A stretch of 64,000 bases of DNA from Tolypothrix campylonemoides VB511288 (GTDB lineage Bacteria > Cyanobacteriota > Cyanobacteriia > Cyanobacteriales > Nostocaceae). Within the stretch, counting starts at the first letter, position 1, and each line of letters starts with the position of its first letter. This document shows, piece by piece, positions 61,731 to 64,000 of this stretch. The position numbers were made by a program, and so were the translations under genes. Where the stretch lies: contig JXCB02000033.1 of assembly GCA_000828075.3 (NCBI GenBank), positions 398,738 to 462,737 of the forward strand, given 5' to 3'. The notes below the pieces were generated by a model, which saw nothing but the letters and a program-made list of their open reading frames with translations, searched no databases and was not told the origin of the DNA.

Positions 61731-64000
61731 TCAGATATTTGCCTGCTGCCTTTGATAAAGTGACCAGTACAAACCTTTTTGTCGCAACAGATCCGAATGA
61801 GTACCGCGTTCAGCGAGAACGCCTTTTTCTAACACCAAAATCAAATCAGCACGTTTGAGGGGGGCGAAACGGTGGGCGATGAGAAACACGGTGCGGTTAG
61901 CGGAAATTTTTTGGAGGTTTTCTAGAACTTGCTGTTCAGTTTCGCTATCTAAAGCACTGGTGGCTTCATCTAAAATTAAAATTGGTGCTGGGGAAAGAAA
62001 TAACCGCGCTAGGGCGATACGTTGGCGTTGTCCACCAGATAAAGCTGTACCGCGTTCTCCGACGTTGGTTTCGTAACCGTGGGGTAATTCACTGATAAAA
62101 TCGTGTGCCACGGCACATCTTGCAGCTTCTACGACTTGTTCTGCGGTGATGTCGGGATTACCAAGCGTGATGTTCTCCAAGATAGAACCGTTGAATAAAA
62201 AGTCTTCTTGAAGAACAACACCTATTTGTTGGCGCAGTGAGGCTAAGTCAGCGCTTTTGATATCAAAACCATCAATCAGGATGCGCCCTGATTCAATTTG
62301 ATAAAGACGTTGCAATAATTTAGAAAGGGTACTTTTTCCAGAACCACTGCGTCCAACAATACCGACAAACTGCCCTGGTTGAACAGAAAAGGAAATTCCT
62401 CGCAAGACAGGTTCAGTGCTTTGTCGGTAGCGGAAGAAAACTTGTTCAAAGGTGACTTGACCTTTGAGGGATGGTAAAACTAAACCAGTTCCTGGTTCAG
62501 TTTCTGGGGCAACGTTGAGAATATCACCAATGCGGTCTACAGAAAGCAGCACTTGTTGTAAATTTTGCCAAAGCTGCACTAGGCGTAAAAGTGGTGCTGT
62601 GACTCTACCAGAAAGCATCTGGAAGGCGACTAATTGACCAATAGTCAGTTCCTGCTTAATGACAAGCTTAGCTCCAAACCAAAGAATCAGTAAGCTGGAA
62701 AAATTGGTGAGGAAGTCAGCGATATTGCTGCTGATGTTTGAGGTGGTAGAGGCTTTGAAACCTGTGCGGACGAAGCGAGCAAATAAACCTTCCCAGCGAT
62801 CGCGTGCGGCTGGTTCTGCTGTATGCGCTTTAACTGAATGAATTCCTGTAATAGTTTCGACAAGAAATGATTGACTATCAGCACTACGGTTAAAAGTTTC
62901 GTTCAGCCAGCTGCGCAGAATTGGCGTTGCTATCAGCGTCAGAATAGCAAACAAAGGTAAGACTGCTAACCCCACAAAAGTCAGTGGGATATTGTAGTAA
63001 AACATCAATCCCAGGTACACCACAGCAAAGATGCTGTCCAAAACCACAGTTAACGCTGTACCTGTGAGAAACTGGCGGATTTGTTCGAGTTCCTGAACTC
63101 GTGCGACTGTATCTCCTACCCGCCGAGATTCAAAATAAGCCAAGGGTAAGCGCATCAGGTGGCGAAACAGCTGTGCGGATAAACTTAAATCTAAGCGACG
63201 GGCGGTATGGGTAAAAATAAACAGTCGCAGGATACCAAGAACTGCCTCAAATATTGCTGTGAACAAAAGTGCGATCGCCATGACATCGAGAGTTGGCAAA
63301 CTCTCCTGCACCATCACCTTATCAATAACGACTTGTGTAATCAGTGGTGTTGCCAACCCCAAAAGCTGTAATGTAAACGACGCCAGCAGCACTTCACTTA
63401 GCAATCGTCGATACTGCCAAACTGCTGGAGTGAACCAATTGAGGTTGAATTTTTCTTGCTTGTTGATCAGTTCTACTTGCCACAACTGCCCATCCCAAGT
63501 CGCTTCAACGACTGAGCGTGGTATACTTTCACAGGTGTGATTAGAATTTAAGGGATTGGCAACAGTCAGGCGATCGCCCTTAACACCATACGCAACCACC
63601 CAACTTTCCTCTCGCCCTTCTGATGCTTCCCAGCGCAACAAAGCTGGAAATGATAACTGTCGCAACTCATTCCAAGTGACTTGCAGCCGCCGCAGCACAA
63701 ATCCTAACTTTTCTGCTGCTTCCACAAGATGTTTCGGTCGTTGTCCTCTAATTTGGCGTTGTACCCATTCCAATTGCACTGGATTATCTAACTGTTGCGC
63801 CACCATTGTTAAACACGCCGCCGCCGTATTCCAGCTAGAGACAAACGGGTATGTTGACACAGGAGTCGGAGACTGAGAGCGTAACACAGAAACGGAAAAT
63901 TCTTCCTCACTCCCTCCCTCGCTCCCTCTCTCCTTCCCTCCCTCCCTCCTATTGTCCTCCTCTTCTTCCCTATCTAACCAAAATCCTTCGATTTGTGGTG
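61731..64000 (-). CDS. Peptidase-domain ABC exporter (partial, 5' end outside window)
   Basis: At least 756 codons; the frame is open to the right edge. Visible from the edge inward: PQIEGFWLDREEEDN, a Glu/Gly/Arg low-complexity block (REGGKERGSEGGSEEE), a C39-peptidase-like domain (SSWNTAAACLTMVAQQLDNP), six TM helices (LLASFTLQLLGLATPLITQV onward), then the ATPase: Walker A GIVGRSGSGKSTLSKLL, signature ALSGGQRQRIALARL, Walker B ILILDEATSALD, and IAHR. Active C39 domains have Cys near QxxCGAACL; here the position reads SWNTAAACL, so the peptidase may be inactive. It resembles HetC-type exporters of Nostocales, which export heterocyst or bacteriocin-type peptides, but many paralogues exist. 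Confidence 0.88.
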   Translation of the reverse strand, partial: PQIEGFWLDREEEEDNRREGGKERGSEGGSEEEFSVSVLRSQSPTPVSTYPFVSSWNTAAACLTMVAQQLDNPVQLEWVQRQIRGQRPKHLVEAAEKLGFVLRRLQVTWNELRQLSFPALLRWEASEGREESWVVAYGVKGDRLTVANPLNSNHTCESIPRSVVEATWDGQLWQVELINKQEKFNLNWFTPAVWQYRRLLSEVLLASFTLQLLGLATPLITQVVIDKVMVQESLPTLDVMAIALLFTAIFEAVLGILRLFIFTHTARRLDLSLSAQLFRHLMRLPLAYFESRRVGDTVARVQELEQIRQFLTGTALTVVLDSIFAVVYLGLMFYYNIPLTFVGLAVLPLFAILTLIATPILRSWLNETFNRSADSQSFLVETITGIHSVKAHTAEPAARDRWEGLFARFVRTGFKASTTSNISSNIADFLTNFSSLLILWFGAKLVIKQELTIGQLVAFQMLSGRVTAPLLRLVQLWQNLQQVLLSVDRIGDILNVAPETEPGTGLVLPSLKGQVTFEQVFFRYRQSTEPVLRGISFSVQPGQFVGIVGRSGSGKSTLSKLLQRLYQIESGRILIDGFDIKSADLASLRQQIGVVLQEDFLFNGSILENITLGNPDITAEQVVEAARCAVAHDFISELPHGYETNVGERGTALSGGQRQRIALARLFLSPAPILILDEATSALDSETEQQVLENLQKISANRTVFLIAHRFAPLKRADLILVLEKGVLAERGTHSDLLRQKGLYWSLYQRQQANI
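63905..63955. repeat. Minisatellite inside ABC exporter gene
   Basis: CTCACTCCCTCCCTCGCTCC-type pyrimidine tract (purine on the coding strand), the same repeat family as in murD (4968-5105) and at 13940-14032. It sits between the N-terminal part and the peptidase-like domain and keeps the frame open. Confidence 0.85.

Noticed and set aside
63888-64000. Frameshift in the ABC exporter at the minisatellite
   Set aside because: Recounting the repeat shows the frame is continuous from 63998 (PQIEGFWLD) through the minisatellite into the peptidase-like domain; only the true start is missing.

Overview
This window comes from a filamentous, probably heterocyst-forming cyanobacterium (order Nostocales; genus not resolvable from the sequence alone). 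The reasons are the C-terminal half of a split-intein DnaE, a CcmP-type carboxysome shell protein, xisH/xisI genes, ferredoxin-type sulfite reductase, abundant GCGATCGC (HIP1) octamers, zinc-ribbon Ser/Thr kinases, and the many short dispersed repeats and minisatellites typical of these genomes. It is ordinary chromosome: housekeeping genes scattered singly, few operons, and long repeat-rich spacers.

Layout. 1-8.3 kb: edge of a secreted HEAT-repeat gene, an unknown gene, glyS, murD (carrying an in-frame minisatellite), a ptsI remnant, ccmP and a pentapeptide-repeat gene. 8.3-10.8 kb: gene debris (truncated antitoxin, truncated hypothetical, 84-bp repeat array, xisH remnant with intact xisI) and a Uma2 nuclease. 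10.9-18.5 kb: xylulokinase, a degenerate metallo-beta-lactamase-fold protein, a GH65 phosphorylase fused to beta-phosphoglucomutase, and a YdcF-family protein. 19.8-29.5 kb: EamA exporter, multicopper oxidase, two-gene ABC exporter, AraC regulator with a DUF3291 gene, DUF433 remnant, nagB, HAD phosphatase and a small unknown gene. 29.6-36.9 kb: Ser/Thr kinase followed by a membrane-anchored periplasmic-binding-type receptor, two RodZ-like HTH proteins and a serine hydrolase. 36.9-46.5 kb: gatA, dnaE C-terminal half with intein, a PD-(D/E)XK-like protein, a DUF6464 protein, a DUF938 methyltransferase with a histidine kinase remnant, a small exported barrel-like protein and sir. 46.5-54.4 kb: a toxin-antitoxin locus broken by two small insertions, pfkA, a DUF6888/DUF6887 pair, a frameshifted ParE module, Uma2, a kinase with seven WD40 repeats, rsmE and a low-complexity protein. 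54.9-64 kb: lipase, VOC protein, tsf, a TetR/hydrolase divergent pair with operator-like palindromes, tnpB with a candidate omega-RNA, and the 3' part of a large peptidase-like ABC exporter.

The dominant theme is small mobile DNA acting on genes. Two base-identical 110-bp inverted-repeat elements lie 41 kb apart in opposite orientation, and one of them has split a RelE-type toxin gene that a second insertion had also broken. Minisatellite or dispersed-repeat DNA is carried in frame inside murD, an ABC exporter and a receptor protein. Several toxin-antitoxin modules are reduced to fragments. No CRISPR array, rRNA gene or convincing tRNA gene was found.
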